From: Streptomyces sp. HmicA12
GTDB lineage: Bacteria; Actinomycetota; Actinomycetes; Streptomycetales; Streptomycetaceae
DNA length: 64,000 nt
NCBI RefSeq assembly: GCF_000373565.1
Contig: NZ_KB891831.1
Span: 373,330-437,329 of the forward strand
Direction of reading: 5' to 3'
The translations under genes were made by a program, and so were the position numbers. The notes beneath the pieces were generated by a model. That model did no database searches. It saw only the letters and a program-made list of their open reading frames with translations, and had not been told where the DNA came from. Shown here piece after piece: positions 32,431 to 41,301 of this stretch. The stretch's first letter is position 1, and each line of letters opens with the position of its first letter.

Positions 32431-35400
32431 TCACGGGCGGTGCGCGTGACGTGCGGCGGGGGCGGTCGGCCGGTCGGGGCCGGTGGCGCGGGTGATGGCG
32501 GACTCCACGGCGGCGACGCGGTCGGCGAGCAGGCCGAGCGCGGCGACGGCGCGGACGACGGGGTCGCCGTCGGCGCCGCCGAGGGTGCGCGCCCGCACGT
32601 GGGCGGCCTTCAGCTCCCGCCACCGGTCGGCCTGTTCGGGGCTCATCCGGCCGCGGAGTTCGGCGAGCTTGAGGAGGCCCGCCTCGGCGCCCGTGGTGAG
32701 GGTCTGGGCCTCGCCGGTGTAGTGGTCGTCGAGGACGGCGGCGAGTTCCGCGTCGTTCATGGCGGGGTCGATGCGGGCGGCGATCTTGTTCATGTTCCGG
32801 TAGGAGCCCTGGAGCAGGAACGGGGGTTCGGTGCGGGCGTCGTCGGACTGGGCGGCGGAGGCGATGTAGGCGGCGTTGACGGCGAGGACGGTGTCCCGGG
32901 CCGCGCACAGGTGCCGCAGCACGGCGACGACGCGTGCGGTCTCGGCCGGGGCGTAGGGGTGGCTGAGCCGGTCGGCGCGGGCCGTCGGGTCGTTCGCGGC
33001 GAGCCGCAGCAGGACGTCCAGGTCGGCGCGGTCGCGGCCGGCGAGCGGGGCGAGGTGCGGGTTGGCGGTGAGCGCGTTCTCGACGAAGCTCAGCGCGAAG
33101 ACGTCCTCCTTGCCGGTCAGGACGTCGCCGAGGTTCCACACGTCGGCGCGGTTGGCGAGCATGTCGGGGATGCGGAAGCGCTGCCCCGACTCGGTGTACG
33201 GGTTGCCGGCCATGCACACCGCGAACCGCTTGCCGCGCAGGTCGTGGCTGCGCGGCTCGCCGTTCCACACGCCGTCCATGCGGCGCTGCCCGTCGCACAG
33301 GGCGATGAACTTCTGCAGCAGTTCGGGCGAGGTGTGCTGGATGTCGTCGAGGTACAGCAGGACGTTGTTGCCCGCCTCCAGCGCGAAGTTGACCTTCTCG
33401 ATCTCCTGGCGGGCGGTGACGTTCGGGGCCTCGGCGGGGTCGAGGGAGGTGACGGTGTGCCCGAGGGCCGGCCCGTCGATCTTCACGAGGAGCATGCCGA
33501 GCCGGTCGGCGACGTACTCGACGAGTGTCGTCTTGCCGTATCCGGGTGGCGAGAGGAGCAGCAACAGGCCGCCCGTGGTGCCCAGTTGCTTGGCCAGGCT
33601 GTCGCCGATCAGCGGCAGGTACACCTCGTCGACGAGCCGGCTGCGCACGAAGGTGGGCAGCACGCGCGGCCGGTGCTCGTCGAGGCGCAGCCGTGCGTGC
33701 TCGGCGGCGACGAGGGAGGTGCGCAGCCGCTGGTAGGCGCGGAAGCCCGGGACGACGCGCTCGCGGAAGTCCCTTGTGCGGGAGAGGAGTTCGTCGAGCC
33801 GGAGGGTGAGGCGGCGGCCGTCGATCCGGGGATGGGTGCCGAGCAGTCCCTCGACGGTGGCGGTCAGCGGGGCGTCGGTGTCGTACCGGTCGAGCTCCGG
33901 GCAGAGCTCGATGGCCACGGCCTCCGGGAGGTCGCCGGCGCCGTCGCCCGCGGCGCTCGCGTACGCCGTCAGCCAGGCCTCGACGAGGGAGCGGCGCGCG
34001 GTGAGCTCCGGCACGGCGGCGAGATCGTCCTCGTAGGCCGAACTGTCCACGGCGCGGCGGAACTTGTCGAGGAAGGTGCGGGCGCCGGTGGAGGTGACGA
34101 AGCCCGCGGGGCCGGTGGTCAGCTCCTCGAAGAGGTAGGCGGCGACGTGTGGTGGGTGAGCGGTGCCCTTGTCCCCGATCCGCTCGGCGAGCTCGGCGCA
34201 CCAGTCGTCGATCGCGGGTGCCAGGCCGAACGTGTCGCGGGCGCGGGCCAGGGACACGGCCCGGCGGGTCCACTGCGCGCGCTCGGCCCCGTCGGTCGCG
34301 TGGGCCCAGAAGAGCTGGGCGGCGGCGCGGACGGCCGGGGTGTGACGGAGCAGGCCCGCTTCGGTGTGCAGGCGGAGCAGCGCGGCGAGGATCGTCGTGG
34401 CGTCGTGGTCGTGGACGCCGCGCTCGTGTCCCTCGTCGTACGCCTCCTCCGCCGCGGCGCGGACGAGGGCCGCCAGGTCGTCGCGGGCGAGGAGGTCCTC
34501 GGGGCCGTGTTCCGCGAGGAGGCGGGCGGCGAGGTGTTCGGCGCGGTAGACGTGGGCGTTCTCGGAGGGCAGCGACTGGCCCCAGTGGTCGCGGAGTTCG
34601 GTGAAGGCCGGGTCGTCGACGGGGGCCCGGTAGTCGGTGCCGGTGAGGGCGTACGCCATGCGGTCGTCGCCGTGCGGGACGAGGGCGAGCTCGGGCGGGC
34701 GGCCGTTGACGGCGATGCGGTGGCGGCCGAGGCGCAGTGCGGTGCCGCCGTCGGCGTACAGCTCGGTGCGGTCGCGCAGGGCGCGCAGCGCGTCCTGGCG
34801 GGCGGCGGAGAGCCGGCCGTCGAGTTCGTCGGCGCGGACCTGGTCGTCGCGCTCGCGCAGTTCGCCGATGGTGCGGCGGACCTTGGCCACCATGGGGTCG
34901 GAGGCGAGGTACGTGCTGATCTCGTCGAGGGAGCCGAGGCCGGCCAGGCGGCGTGCGACGGTCTCCAGGATGCGGTGCGCGGACGCGGCGAGGCGTTCGG
35001 CGTGCCGGGCGCGGGCGTCGGCGAGGGTCTGCTTGCGGGTGGCGAACGCCTCGTGGATCTCGATGCGCCGGGCGTCGAGGTCGGCGAGGAAGTCGTCGCT
35101 CTCGGCGAACCTGCCTTCCAGGTTCTCCAGCTGGAGCAGCAGGCGGGCGAGCTGGTCGTCGCACTCCTCCGGCGTCGTGGCGGCCGCCAGGGCACCGGCC
35201 ACGGCCTGGCCGAGCAGCGAGAGTTCGGCGGCGAACTCGGCCCGCCCCTCGTGGACGGCGAGTTCGCGGCGGCGGGCGTCCAGGGTGGCGCGGGCACGGT
35301 TGACCCCGGCGAGGGCGCCCGCGACGCGCTCCAGGACGTCGGCCCGTACGGTCGCGTCGTCGATGTCGAGGCCGCCGACGACATCGGCGACGGTGCGCAG

Positions 35401-37308
35401 CTGGTCGGCGAGTTCGGTGACGCGCTCGGCGACCGGTGCGGCCTCGGCCGTGGTGGCGATCTGTCCGGCCTGTTCGGTGAGCCGGTGGAGGTCGGCGTGG
35501 TGGGCGGCGAGGGCGTCGGGCCTGGCGAGGAAGGCGACGGCGCGGGCGCCCGCCGACGCGAGGTCGGCCGCGAGGTCCCCGGCCAGGCTGTCGATCTGCT
35601 CGACGTCGGCGTACCGCAGTTCTTTGAGGGTGAGCAACTGCCCTTGTGCGCGCCGCAGTTCGGTGAGCCGGTCGACCCATTCGTGGGCGCTGCGCGGCGC
35701 CTCGCCGCGGATGCGGCGCACGAGGGTGGTGGTGCGTGCGGCGGCCTCGCCGAGGGCGTCGTCGGCCTTTCGGGTGAGGTCGCGGACGGTCGCGTACTCG
35801 GTGATGATCTGTGTGGCGGTGGCCCGCAACACGTCGACGACGTCACGGAGTTCGCCGGTGTCGCCGAGCCAGGGGTAGGAGTCCGTGACGCGTTCGCAGG
35901 CGGCGGCGAGGGCCTCGTAGGCGGCGGAGGTCGGTGTGCGGGCGGCTTCCTGGACCGTACGGACGAGGGAGAGGCAGTCGGCGATGCCGCGCACCAGTTC
36001 CGCGTTGCCGATGCGGGCCAGCTCCGGGTCGCCGGAACCGGATCGGGTCGCGTGGGTGTCGGCGGCGAACGGCGTCGACCAGGTCTGCACGGCGTGCGTC
36101 CGCGCGGGTTCGCCCGCGGCGTCGTCCCGCAGCAGTACGAGGGTGCCGTCGTCAAACAGGGCGTGGCCTCGGCCGGTGAGCGGGGTGGCGATCTCCTTGC
36201 GGATGAGGTGGTACGGCAGCAGCAGGGTGCGGCCGGCGGCGCGGGCACGGAAGACGTAGAGCACGTGCTCGCCGTCGGGGGCGCGGACGGTGCGCTCGTA
36301 GGCGAGGCCGGCGGTGTCGACGGCGTCGAACGTCTTGTGCGGGCCGGCGGCCAGGCAGTAGCCGCCAGGGAAGACGACGCCCTGCTCGTCGGGGAGGACG
36401 CGGCACGCCTGCCCGATGCCGTCGAGGCGGACGACGGTCTTGGTGAGGGTGTCGAAGACGAGGTGCCGCTCGGTCTCTTCCTTGTAGGGGCGCACGCGCA
36501 GCAGGATCAGCGGGCCCACGCGGGCGTGCGCGATGTCGGCGTCGGCGAGCGACTGGAGGGGTTCGTCGACCGGCTCGGTGTGGATGCCCTCGCCGGTCTC
36601 GGTGTCGTCGTCGGTCTTGACGGTGAGGCTGCCGCCGACGGTCGACACGTACAGCTCACCGCCCTGGATCGCCACGTGCGGGTGGCGGCCGAGGACGTGG
36701 TCCTCACGGGTCGTGTCCTGCCAGGTGATGTCGTGGGCGGGCGGGCGGACGTCGTCCCGGTCGCCGCGCGCGTCGAGGAACCGGGCGCCGCCGCCGGACG
36801 GGTCCAGTTCCCAGCGCAGGACGCGGATGTCGGCGGCCTTGTCGCCGGTCTGGAACACGGCGAGCAACTTGCCGTCGATCAGGCGGAGTTCAAGGAGGCG
36901 GCTGTCGCGGTAGTAGCGGAAGAGGGCGGCGAACTCGGCGGCGAACGCCGGGTCGTCGAGCAGTCCGGGCACGGCCTCGTCGGGCAGTCGCGCCCAGTCG
37001 CGGTCCGGGGCGTGCAGGGTGAGGATGTCGCCGACCGCGGGCGGCCGGGCGCCGAGGACGTCCCGTACGCCGATCAGCAGGGCGCCCCCGACGGCGACGA
37101 CGTCACGGGCGAGCCGCGGGGTGTCGGTGCGCACGGCCGCGGTGCCGGTGAGCGTCAGCCCGGTGGAGCCGAACGCGACGCCGCGCCGCTCGTTCAACTC
37201 GTCGGTGCGGTCTGCCAGTTCGCGGGCCTGCGCGGCGAGCCTGTCACGCAGCACCTCGTACGTTCCCGCGTCCAGGCCGTCGACCGGCCCGGCCGTCCCG
37301 GTCTTCAT
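32431..37308 (-). CDS. Giant DUF3686-type 'DNA repair ATPase' with C-terminal AAA module
   Basis: A 1625-residue protein. The N-terminal ~380 residues form a beta-rich DUF3686-like domain (LPDEQGVVFPGGYCLAAGP and related strands). Residues about 450-900 are dominated by long charged helices, likely coiled coil. The C-terminal third holds an AAA ATPase: LLLLSPPGYGKTTLVEYVADR (Walker A near residue 1253), NNVLLYLDDIQHTS (Walker B) and CMAGNPYTESGQRFRIPDML. The name is historical; DNA repair activity is not established by sequence. It follows the flotillin gene by about 100 bases with a hairpin between, and the two probably work together at the membrane. Confidence 0.85.
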   Translation of the reverse strand: MKTGTAGPVDGLDAGTYEVLRDRLAAQARELADRTDELNERRGVAFGSTGLTLTGTAAVRTDTPRLARDVVAVGGALLIGVRDVLGARPPAVGDILTLHAPDRDWARLPDEAVPGLLDDPAFAAEFAALFRYYRDSRLLELRLIDGKLLAVFQTGDKAADIRVLRWELDPSGGGARFLDARGDRDDVRPPAHDITWQDTTREDHVLGRHPHVAIQGGELYVSTVGGSLTVKTDDDTETGEGIHTEPVDEPLQSLADADIAHARVGPLILLRVRPYKEETERHLVFDTLTKTVVRLDGIGQACRVLPDEQGVVFPGGYCLAAGPHKTFDAVDTAGLAYERTVRAPDGEHVLYVFRARAAGRTLLLPYHLIRKEIATPLTGRGHALFDDGTLVLLRDDAAGEPARTHAVQTWSTPFAADTHATRSGSGDPELARIGNAELVRGIADCLSLVRTVQEAARTPTSAAYEALAAACERVTDSYPWLGDTGELRDVVDVLRATATQIITEYATVRDLTRKADDALGEAAARTTTLVRRIRGEAPRSAHEWVDRLTELRRAQGQLLTLKELRYADVEQIDSLAGDLAADLASAGARAVAFLARPDALAAHHADLHRLTEQAGQIATTAEAAPVAERVTELADQLRTVADVVGGLDIDDATVRADVLERVAGALAGVNRARATLDARRRELAVHEGRAEFAAELSLLGQAVAGALAAATTPEECDDQLARLLLQLENLEGRFAESDDFLADLDARRIEIHEAFATRKQTLADARARHAERLAASAHRILETVARRLAGLGSLDEISTYLASDPMVAKVRRTIGELRERDDQVRADELDGRLSAARQDALRALRDRTELYADGGTALRLGRHRIAVNGRPPELALVPHGDDRMAYALTGTDYRAPVDDPAFTELRDHWGQSLPSENAHVYRAEHLAARLLAEHGPEDLLARDDLAALVRAAAEEAYDEGHERGVHDHDATTILAALLRLHTEAGLLRHTPAVRAAAQLFWAHATDGAERAQWTRRAVSLARARDTFGLAPAIDDWCAELAERIGDKGTAHPPHVAAYLFEELTTGPAGFVTSTGARTFLDKFRRAVDSSAYEDDLAAVPELTARRSLVEAWLTAYASAAGDGAGDLPEAVAIELCPELDRYDTDAPLTATVEGLLGTHPRIDGRRLTLRLDELLSRTRDFRERVVPGFRAYQRLRTSLVAAEHARLRLDEHRPRVLPTFVRSRLVDEVYLPLIGDSLAKQLGTTGGLLLLLSPPGYGKTTLVEYVADRLGMLLVKIDGPALGHTVTSLDPAEAPNVTARQEIEKVNFALEAGNNVLLYLDDIQHTSPELLQKFIALCDGQRRMDGVWNGEPRSHDLRGKRFAVCMAGNPYTESGQRFRIPDMLANRADVWNLGDVLTGKEDVFALSFVENALTANPHLAPLAGRDRADLDVLLRLAANDPTARADRLSHPYAPAETARVVAVLRHLCAARDTVLAVNAAYIASAAQSDDARTEPPFLLQGSYRNMNKIAARIDPAMNDAELAAVLDDHYTGEAQTLTTGAEAGLLKLAELRGRMSPEQADRWRELKAAHVRARTLGGADGDPVVRAVAALGLLADRVAAVESAITRATGPDRPTAPAARHAHRP

Positions 37309-37361
37309 CTACGGCGCTCCTTCTCGTTCCCCGCGGTGCTGGAAGTCCCGCGGTCCTGAAT

Positions 37362-37398
37362 GGCCGGGGCCACCGACCCCCGTACGGTGACCCCGGCC
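37362..37398 (-). terminator. Hairpin between flotillin and DUF3686 ATPase genes
   Basis: GGCCGGGG-C-CACCG (37362-37375) pairs with CGGTG-A-CCCCGGCC (37385-37398), one mismatch and a 9-base loop. It starts just after the flotillin stop in the reading direction and could lower transcription into the ATPase gene. Confidence 0.55.
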
Positions 37399-37409
37399 GG
37401 TCTGTGCGG

Positions 37410-39455
37410 TCAGACGCGCGCGGCGCCGTTGAGGTGACCGAGCGGCAGGTCGGCGACGCCCAACTGGCCTGCTTTGTCCAGCAGTTCCCGCAGCTGTCCG
37501 GCCTGCGCGCCGCCGCTGTTCATCAGTTTCATCAGGAGAGCGGAGACGGTGAGGTTCTGCACGTCGGCCGTGGAGGCCGAGCCGAGGATCCTGCCGATGT
37601 CCTCGGTGAAGCTGGCCGAGCCGTCCAGCCAGGGCCTCGCGAGGGCCTGCGCGGTGTCGGAGTGCTGCACGAAGGCGTCGACGCCCTTGCCGAGCGAGAT
37701 CGAGGAGACCAGCCGGTCGAAGAAGGCCGACTCCCCACCCACGATGTTGATGTCGGCGTTCTCCAGGCCGGTGGCGAGCACCGTGGCCTGTGCCTCGGCG
37801 ACCTGCCGCTGCGCGTCGAGGCCGGCGAGCCGGATGTCCTTCTCGGCCTCCAGGCGCAGCCGGTACTCCTCGTGGCCGCGCGAGGCGTCGTCGAGGGCGG
37901 CCATGGCGGCGGCCTTCCGGTTGATGCCCTCGGCCTCGGCCTTCAGCTTCTCGGCGATGGCCGTGGCCTGCGCGAGCGCCTTGGCCCGGTCGCCCTCGGC
38001 CTCGGCCCGCATCCGGGCCTCGGTGGCCTCCGCCTCGGCGCGCCCGGTCTTCTCGATGACCTCGGCCTCCTTGTCGCGCACCTGGATCTCGGCGAGCCCG
38101 ACGGCCGCGTTCTCGGCCTGGATGCCCTCGGCGAGCCGCACCTTGGCCCTGGCCTCCAGGTCGGACGCCTTCAACTGGGCCTCGGCGAGAGTGAGTCGCT
38201 CGGCCGCGCGGTGGGTCGCGGCCTGTTCGGCGGCTTCGGCGGCCTTGATGTCCTTGACGAGCTTCTCCTGCGCCTCGGCCTCGGCGGCGATGACGACGGC
38301 CTGCCGGTCGCGCTCGGCCTCCTCGACGGCGCGCAGCTTCTTGATGGACTCCTCCTGCTCGGCGACCGTGCGGTCCACGGCGACGCGTTCGCGGATGACC
38401 TCGGCGATCTCCCGCTTCTCCGCCTCGACCTCCTTCTCGGCGGCGATCCGCGTCAGCTGCGTCTCCCGCTCCCGCGCGATCACTTCGAGGAGGCGGTCCT
38501 TCTCGATCCGCTCGTTCTCGACGGCGATGACGCGCTCACGGTTCTTCTGCGCGACGGCGACCTCGCGGGCCTGGTTCTCGCGCTGCACCCCGAGCTTCTC
38601 CTCGGTGGCGAGGAACGCGCCCTGCGAGCGCAGCCGCTCCTCCTCCACGACGCGCGCCGTCTCGGCCTCCTCGCGGGCCCGTACGGTGTCGATCTCGCGC
38701 TTCTGCTTGATCTCGGCGTCGGCCTGGCGCCGCTCCAGTTCGAGGATGGTCTCCCGGGCGTCGACGTTCTGCCGGGTGATCTCCTTCTCCTCCGTGCGCT
38801 GGAACTCGTTCGTGCGCACGTGCTCGATCGTCGTCAGCTCGGTGATCTTCCGGATGCCCTGGGCGTCGAGGACGTTGTGCGGGTCGAGCTGGGCGAGCGG
38901 TGTCTGCTCCAGGTAGTCGATCGCCGCGTCTTCCAGGTGGTAGCCGCTCAGGTCGACACCGATGACCTCGATGATCTTGAAGCGCAGTTCCTCGCGCTTG
39001 GTGTAGAGGTCGGTGAAGTCCATCTGCTTGCCGACGGTCTTGAGCGCCTCGGAGAACTTGGCGTGGAACAGCTCCTGGAGGGTCTTCTGGTCGCTGGCGC
39101 GGGCGGTGCCGACCGCCTGGGCGACCCGGATCACGTCGTCGACGGTCTTGTTGACCTTCACGAAGAACGAGATCCGGATGTCGGCGCGGATGTTGTCCCG
39201 GCAGATCAGCCCGTCGCGTCCGGTCCGGGTGATCTCGATGGCCTTCACCGAGATGTCCATCACCTCGGCCTTGTGGAGCACGGGAAGCACGACCTGCCCG
39301 GTGAACGTCACGTCCACCGCGCGCATCTTCGAGACGATCAGCGCCTTGCCCTGCTCCACCTTGCGGAACAATCGGGCGAACGCGAAGCCCAGTACGGCGA
39401 CGACGAGCAGGACAACGACGGCGGACACGCCGATGCCCACGGTGGTGGCATCCAT
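37410..39455 (-). CDS. Flotillin (SPFH/band 7) family membrane protein
   Basis: A 681-residue protein. Residues 7-29 form one membrane segment, followed by an SPFH domain (VEQGKALIVSKMRAVDVTF, DNIRADIRISFFVKVNKTVD and DLSGYHLEDAAIDYLEQTPL). Residues about 240-560 are an Ala/Glu/Arg-rich coiled coil (for example EKEVEAEKREIAEVIRERVA). The C-terminal 100 residues are more globular. This is the YqiK/FloT architecture that assembles membrane microdomain scaffolds. It lies between a 63-residue membrane peptide gene and the giant ATPase, all on the same strand. Confidence 0.92.
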   Translation of the reverse strand: MDATTVGIGVSAVVVLLVVAVLGFAFARLFRKVEQGKALIVSKMRAVDVTFTGQVVLPVLHKAEVMDISVKAIEITRTGRDGLICRDNIRADIRISFFVKVNKTVDDVIRVAQAVGTARASDQKTLQELFHAKFSEALKTVGKQMDFTDLYTKREELRFKIIEVIGVDLSGYHLEDAAIDYLEQTPLAQLDPHNVLDAQGIRKITELTTIEHVRTNEFQRTEEKEITRQNVDARETILELERRQADAEIKQKREIDTVRAREEAETARVVEEERLRSQGAFLATEEKLGVQRENQAREVAVAQKNRERVIAVENERIEKDRLLEVIARERETQLTRIAAEKEVEAEKREIAEVIRERVAVDRTVAEQEESIKKLRAVEEAERDRQAVVIAAEAEAQEKLVKDIKAAEAAEQAATHRAAERLTLAEAQLKASDLEARAKVRLAEGIQAENAAVGLAEIQVRDKEAEVIEKTGRAEAEATEARMRAEAEGDRAKALAQATAIAEKLKAEAEGINRKAAAMAALDDASRGHEEYRLRLEAEKDIRLAGLDAQRQVAEAQATVLATGLENADINIVGGESAFFDRLVSSISLGKGVDAFVQHSDTAQALARPWLDGSASFTEDIGRILGSASTADVQNLTVSALLMKLMNSGGAQAGQLRELLDKAGQLGVADLPLGHLNGAARV

Positions 39456-39575
39456 GGTGAAATCCTTTGGATCCGGGGGCAGTCGGCACCCCGTGACGAG
39501 GACGAGAGAAGCAGGATCCGGGGTGGCCGCGTCGTACGCGTCCGGCGACGCCGAAGCCCTCCGGGCGGAGGTGGG

Positions 39576-39767
39576 CTAGCGAGGCACGCCGTACGACGGC
39601 GGCCCGGGTTCGTCAGGGGCGTGCTTGATCGCGCCGTACACGATGTCGGAGGTGGCCACGTCGGCCCGCCCTGTCGCGATCGGCAGCCGCGTGGCCGCGG
39701 CGACGACGAGCGCGCAACTGAGCGTCAGTCCGGGGAACCCGACGACGGCAGCGAGGAACTCCCCCAT
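39576..39767 (-). CDS. Small membrane protein (63 aa) upstream of flotillin
   Basis: The protein starts MGEFLAAVVGFPGLTLSCAL and continues hydrophobic to about residue 28, giving one membrane segment, then a short soluble tail ending PGPPSYGVPR. The start is supported by a strong AAGGGGG seven bases upstream. In enterobacteria the flotillin YqiK is encoded next to the membrane/OB-fold protein YqiJ; this peptide could be a reduced counterpart of its N-terminal membrane part, but that is speculation. It is separated from the upstream gene by a strong hairpin, so it probably starts the flotillin operon. Confidence 0.65.
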   Translation of the reverse strand: MGEFLAAVVGFPGLTLSCALVVAAATRLPIATGRADVATSDIVYGAIKHAPDEPGPPSYGVPR

Positions 39768-39807
39768 TCCCGCGCCCCCTTCGCTGCTGCCACCGCGCTC
39801 GACTCCA

Positions 39808-39847
39808 CCCCGGTGCCGGACCCCGTTTCCGGGGTCCGGCACCGGGG
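39808..39847. terminator. Perfect 17-bp stem hairpin
   Basis: CCCCGGTGCCGGACCCC (39808-39824) and its exact complement (39831-39847) flank a 6-base loop GTTTCC. It lies after the amber-split gene and before the 63-aa membrane gene in the reading direction, so it very likely terminates the former. There is no T-run. Confidence 0.75.
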
Positions 39848-39976
39848 TTCGGCCCCCGTTTCTGCCGCCCTCATCCTGGCCCGGCGACCCCGTGCGGCGC
39901 ATTGCCGGATCCCGGCAATCTTTACGCGTCCTTGATGCCGATGACCGACGCCCGGGCGTCTCCGCACCGGTGCGGG

Positions 39977-40426
39977 TCACGAGAGATCGGGGCGCCCCAG
40001 CCAGGACGGTTTCACCGGGATGCCGTCCTCGTCGTAGCGCACGAAGGGAGCCGGCTCCGGCGCGGACTTCGGAACGGGCCTCGGGACCGGCTTCGGGACC
40101 GGCGCCGCGGGGGTCTCCGCCACCGGCTCCACCGGCGGCGCGGGCTAAGGCGCCGCCGAGTCCGCCAGCAGCTCCGCCACCGTGAACCGCGTACTGAACG
40201 TCTGCCAGGCCCCCTCGACGACCAGCAGGAAGCCGTCCGTCTGCCGGTACAGCCGACGCCGCTTCGGGCTCATCGGATGCGTGGGCACGAACGCCCGGGC
40301 CCGCCGCTCCAGTTCGGCGAGCGCGTCGTCCCGCGAGCCCTCCACCTGCGCCGCCACGGCAGCCTCGATGTGCTTGCGGTCCCCCGTGCCCACGGTCGTC
40401 TCGACGACCAGCCCCCATGTCGGCAT
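39977..40426 (-). pseudogene. Small conserved-looking gene interrupted by an in-frame amber codon
   Basis: From ATG at 40426 (GAGAGG five bases upstream) the frame encodes 93 residues (MPTWGLVVETTVGTGDRKHI to AELLADSAAP) and hits TAG at 40147-40145. The same frame then continues for 55 sense codons to TGA at 39977: a Pro-rich segment (VPKPVPRPVPKSAPEPAP) and a compact end, YDEDGIPVKPSWLGRPDLS. Third positions stay almost wholly G/C beyond the TAG, so the downstream part was recently coding. Either a recent nonsense mutation, a sequencing error or amber readthrough explains it. The function is unknown to me; the N-terminal half is a small alpha/beta protein. Confidence 0.7.
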
Positions 40427-40507
40427 GTACGCCTCTCCCCCTGCTCGGTCCGCTCGCGCCGTACGGCACCTCACCCTACGAGGCGTCGGCCGACGCGCCC
40501 ATCGTTC

Positions 40508-41164
40508 TCACCCGAGCGCCACCGGGTAGCGGACACCGCTCCGCTCCAGCGCGGCCCGCTGCGCCTCGTCCGGCTGTCGCCGCCCGGTGCCGATCAGCAG
40601 GACGTCCGTGTCCGGGAGCGCCGCGGGGAACGGGCCCCCGGCGATCCCCTCGATCAACTGCCGTGCGCGGGCGAGCCCTTCGGCCGGCGGGCGGGCCGCG
40701 CCGGGAAGGTCGGCGATCAGGTCGAGGTGGTGCAGGGTCCACTCCAGGACGTACGCGTCGAGGTAGTCGCCCGCGGTGAGCACCTCGCCCTGGGTGGCGA
40801 CCCGCAGCGCGGGGTCCGCGAGCCGGGCCGCGCGGCCCGCGGCGGAGCCGACGTCGTCGAGGTGGAACGTGAGCAGCGCCGGGTCCTGGTACGCGGCGGC
40901 GAGCCGGACCGTCAGCGCGGCGAGGGGATCGTCGCCGCCCGCCTCGTGGTCGTCGATGGTCCAGTACGTCACCGCGTCCCGGGTCGGCGCGGTGTCGGCC
41001 GGCGTGACGAGGGTGATCAGGACGTCCTGGGCGTCGATGACGAGGTGGCAGACCAGGTCCCGGACGAGCCAGCCCGTACAGCCGGAAGGCCGGGCGAAGT
41101 CCTCGGCCGTCAGGTTCCCGACCGCCTCGAGCAGGGCCGTCCAGGTGCGTGAGAAGAGATCCAC
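40508..41164 (-). CDS. Maleylpyruvate isomerase-like (DinB/MDMPI) mycothiol-dependent family protein
   Basis: About 218 residues with the DinB/MDMPI four-helix pattern: SGCTGWLVRDLVCHLVIDAQD (His of the metal site near residue 40) and DYLDAYVLEWTLHHLDLIADL (further His pair), followed by a small C-terminal domain with LPDTDVLLIGTGRR. Members bind zinc and may use mycothiol for isomerisation or thiol transfer. GTG at 41164 is the start. It is a single gene between the amber-split gene and a divergent sugar porter; its substrate is unknown. Confidence 0.82.
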   Translation of the reverse strand: MDLFSRTWTALLEAVGNLTAEDFARPSGCTGWLVRDLVCHLVIDAQDVLITLVTPADTAPTRDAVTYWTIDDHEAGGDDPLAALTVRLAAAYQDPALLTFHLDDVGSAAGRAARLADPALRVATQGEVLTAGDYLDAYVLEWTLHHLDLIADLPGAARPPAEGLARARQLIEGIAGGPFPAALPDTDVLLIGTGRRQPDEAQRAALERSGVRYPVALG

Positions 41165-41301
41165 GCCCCGCACGCTACCGGCGCGACGGGGGGGGCGGGG
41201 GCGCGTCGTTTCCGGCTCCCCCGGGCCCCGGTGGGCATGATCGGCGTCAGCGTCCGCCGGCGGGCGGCGTACCCCCACCCCACCCACCCGGAGGCGGCCC
41301 C

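Noticed and set aside
32440..37359. A 1639-codon open frame on the plus strand opposite the giant ATPase
   Set aside because: It is the antisense shadow of a high-GC gene. The minus-strand frame contains a complete Walker A/B AAA module, whereas the plus-strand protein is a low-complexity Gly/Val/Arg string without motifs.
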